Assembly (NCBI RefSeq): GCF_946481715.1
Contig: NZ_CAMLOV010000003.1
Coordinates: forward strand, 13,104-77,103
Length of the DNA stretch: 64,000 nucleotides
Source: an uncultured Mucilaginibacter sp.
Lineage (GTDB): Bacteria > Bacteroidota > Bacteroidia > Sphingobacteriales > Sphingobacteriaceae
Reading direction: 5' to 3'
The notes beneath the pieces are model-generated. The model was given only the letters and a program-made list of their open reading frames with translations, did not search any database and was not told where the DNA came from. The position numbers and the translations under genes were made by a program. Within the stretch, counting starts at the first letter, position 1, and every line of letters starts with the position of its first letter. Shown piece by piece: positions 62,286-64,000 of the stretch.

Positions 62286-64000
62286 ATGGCAATAGAAGCA
62301 GTGAACATAAACAATAAAGCAGCCAGCGATAATACGTACGATGCCATCGTTATAGGTTCGGGTATTAGCGGGGGATGGGCAGCCAAGGAATTAACAGAAA
62401 AAGGCTTGAAAGTGCTGATGCTGGAACGGGGTAGAAACTACGAACACATTAAAGGCTACGTTACGGCAAACAAAGCCCCCTGGGAGTTTCAGCACCGTGG
62501 CCAGCCAACGCTAAAGCAAAAAACGGATAACCCGGTAATATCCCGCCCCTGGGCCATGTACGGTACCGCCGCACAAGAACCATTAATGGATTCCTGGGTG
62601 AACGAAAAAGACAGCCCATACGTTGAAAAAAAGCCGTTTACCTGGTGGCGCTCCTACCAGTTGGGTGGCAGGTCGACCTTATGGGGCCGGCAAAGTTACC
62701 GGCTTAGCGACCTTGATTTTGAAGCCAACGCAAAAGATGGCATCGCTGTAGATTGGCCTATCCGCTACGCCGATATGGCAACATGGTACGATCATGTGGA
62801 GAAGTTTATAGGCGTCAGTGGCTCAAAGGAAGGGCTGGCGCATCTGCCCGACGGGCATTATATGCCGCCGATGGAACTCAATTGCGTGGAAAAGGACGTA
62901 GCATCGCGAATAAAAAGTTTTTATAAAGAGCAGCGGCACATGTTCATAGGGCGCGTGGCCAATATTACGGAACCTCTTCCGGGCCGAACCAATTGCCAGT
63001 ATCGTAACCGTTGTTGGGAAGGCTGCCCTTTTGGTGCCTACTTCAGCACGCAATCGTCAACGCTTCCGGCCGCAATGGCAACCGGTAATTTAACGGTGCG
63101 CCCCCTTTCTATTGTTACTCAAATACTATACGATAAGAACACGAAAAAAGCTACCGGCGTGGAAGTGTTGGACGCCGAAACTAACAAAACCTATGTGTTT
63201 AATTCGCGCATCGTGTTTCTCAATGCGTCCAGCCTCAATAGCGCCTGGGTGCTAATGAATTCGGCTACTGATGTGTGGCCCGAAGGTTTGGGCAGCAGCA
63301 GCGGCGAACTTGGCCACAATATTATGGATCACCATTACATGCTTGGTGCGCAAGGCACCGTTGAAGGGTATGAAGATAAATACTACTTCGGCCGGCGGGC
63401 CAATGGCTTTTACATACCCCGGTTTGCCAATATCAACGGCGACAAACGTGATTTCCTGCGCGGCTACGGTTTCCAGGGAAGTGCCAGCCGCGAAGGATGG
63501 AGCCGCAACGTAGCCGAGATGAATATTGGCGTAGGGTTTAAAGACGCAATTTCAGAACCAGGCGAATGGCATATCGGCGCCACTGGTTTTGGAGAGATAT
63601 TACCATATCACGACAACAAGATGACGCTGGATAAAACGGTTAAAGACAAATGGGGCCTGCCGGTACTGGCGATGGATGCCGGGCTTAAAGAAAACGAATT
63701 GAAAATGCGCAAGGATATCATTAAAGAGATAGTGGCTATGTATGATGCCGCCGGCGTAAAAAATGTAACTACCTGGGATGATGATTACGCAATAGGCCAG
63801 GGCATACACGAGATGGGAACCGCCCGGATGGGCCGCGACGCCAAAACGTCCGTATTAAACGGGCACAATCAGGTATGGGATGCATTGAACGTTTTTGTAA
63901 CAGATGGCGCGTGCATGACCTCCAGCGCATGCCAAAACCCTTCACTTACTTACATGGCCCTTACTGCACGTGCGGCGGCGTTCGCGGTGGATGAATTAAA
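62286..64000 (+). CDS. GMC-family FAD oxidoreductase, 3' end cut by window
   Basis: 571 codons are visible with no stop before base 64000, so the gene is nearly complete (family about 560-580 residues). N-terminal FAD-binding Rossmann motif GSGISGG at residues 24-30 followed by LMLERGR; a C-R-N-R-C-W-E-G-C-P cysteine cluster near residue 240; C-terminal GMC motif HEMGTARMG with H508 and QNPSLTYMAL with N551, the active-site region. No signal peptide is seen; enzymes of this subgroup are commonly paired with a small exported gluconate-dehydrogenase-subunit-3-like protein, which would lie just outside the window. It probably oxidises a sugar or glycoside, perhaps to a 3-keto form. It starts 44 bases after the second FG-GAP gene. 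Confidence 0.9.
   Translation, partial: MAIEAVNINNKAASDNTYDAIVIGSGISGGWAAKELTEKGLKVLMLERGRNYEHIKGYVTANKAPWEFQHRGQPTLKQKTDNPVISRPWAMYGTAAQEPLMDSWVNEKDSPYVEKKPFTWWRSYQLGGRSTLWGRQSYRLSDLDFEANAKDGIAVDWPIRYADMATWYDHVEKFIGVSGSKEGLAHLPDGHYMPPMELNCVEKDVASRIKSFYKEQRHMFIGRVANITEPLPGRTNCQYRNRCWEGCPFGAYFSTQSSTLPAAMATGNLTVRPLSIVTQILYDKNTKKATGVEVLDAETNKTYVFNSRIVFLNASSLNSAWVLMNSATDVWPEGLGSSSGELGHNIMDHHYMLGAQGTVEGYEDKYYFGRRANGFYIPRFANINGDKRDFLRGYGFQGSASREGWSRNVAEMNIGVGFKDAISEPGEWHIGATGFGEILPYHDNKMTLDKTVKDKWGLPVLAMDAGLKENELKMRKDIIKEIVAMYDAAGVKNVTTWDDDYAIGQGIHEMGTARMGRDAKTSVLNGHNQVWDALNVFVTDGACMTSSACQNPSLTYMALTARAAAFAVDEL

Overview
The window looks like a chromosomal segment of a Bacteroidota bacterium, most likely of the family Sphingobacteriaceae (Mucilaginibacter or Pedobacter-like). 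The reasons are three SusC/SusD pairs, an ECF sigma/FecR/STN-SusC cascade, TAnnTTTG-type promoter candidates, few clear Shine-Dalgarno sites, and a complex I operon with a short NuoG. The genus is inferred from overall resemblance; no search was run.

Layout. (1) 1-10798: nuoD (3' part) to nuoN of the proton-pumping NADH:quinone oxidoreductase, tightly packed with several stop/start overlaps. (2) 10852-15291: colinear housekeeping genes (DedA membrane protein, inorganic pyrophosphatase, CNNM/CorC-like protein, RsmE, DUF4159 protein, biotinyl carrier protein), closed by a hairpin terminator. (3) 15422-19882: SusC/SusD pair 1 with a strong terminator. (4) 20163-23250, minus strand: LemA lipoprotein, two TPM-domain proteins, a small unknown protein and a NUDIX hydrolase. 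(5) 23449-26162: GH92 alpha-mannosidase and, convergent, a small exported protein. (6) 26163-27024: a gene-poor stretch with a 10-bp tandem repeat and a GC-rich repeat-like element. (7) 27025-32877, minus strand: a 1950-residue DUF4011-type SF1 helicase with an N-terminal transglutaminase-like motif and a C-terminal nuclease-like region, possibly anti-phage. (8) 33171-41895, minus strand: PI-PLC-like phospholipase, SusD/SusC pair 2 and a beta-propeller/phosphoesterase lipoprotein, together a candidate phosphoester/phospholipid scavenging locus; then a beta-barrel-like protein and a PHP-domain metallohydrolase on plus. (9) 44321-47077, minus strand: a GH2 enzyme. (10) 47661-64000, plus strand: ECF sigma factor, FecR anti-sigma, a 21-codon mini-ORF with a hairpin, an STN-type SusC, SusD, two large FG-GAP/ASPIC-UnbV lipoproteins flanking a small lipoprotein, and a GMC oxidoreductase cut by the window end.

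The most striking observation is in region 10. The two FG-GAP/UnbV paralogues have clearly diverged N-terminal halves but share an essentially identical 2.0-kb 3' module (56251-58250 and 60194-62193, one difference seen by eye). The module is visibly richer in G+C than the 5' halves. This points to very recent gene conversion or replacement by an imported module, and it creates a constant-tail/variable-head pair of surface lipoproteins beside a sigma/anti-sigma-controlled SusCD system and an oxidoreductase. No tRNA, rRNA, CRISPR array, transposase or integrase was recognised.
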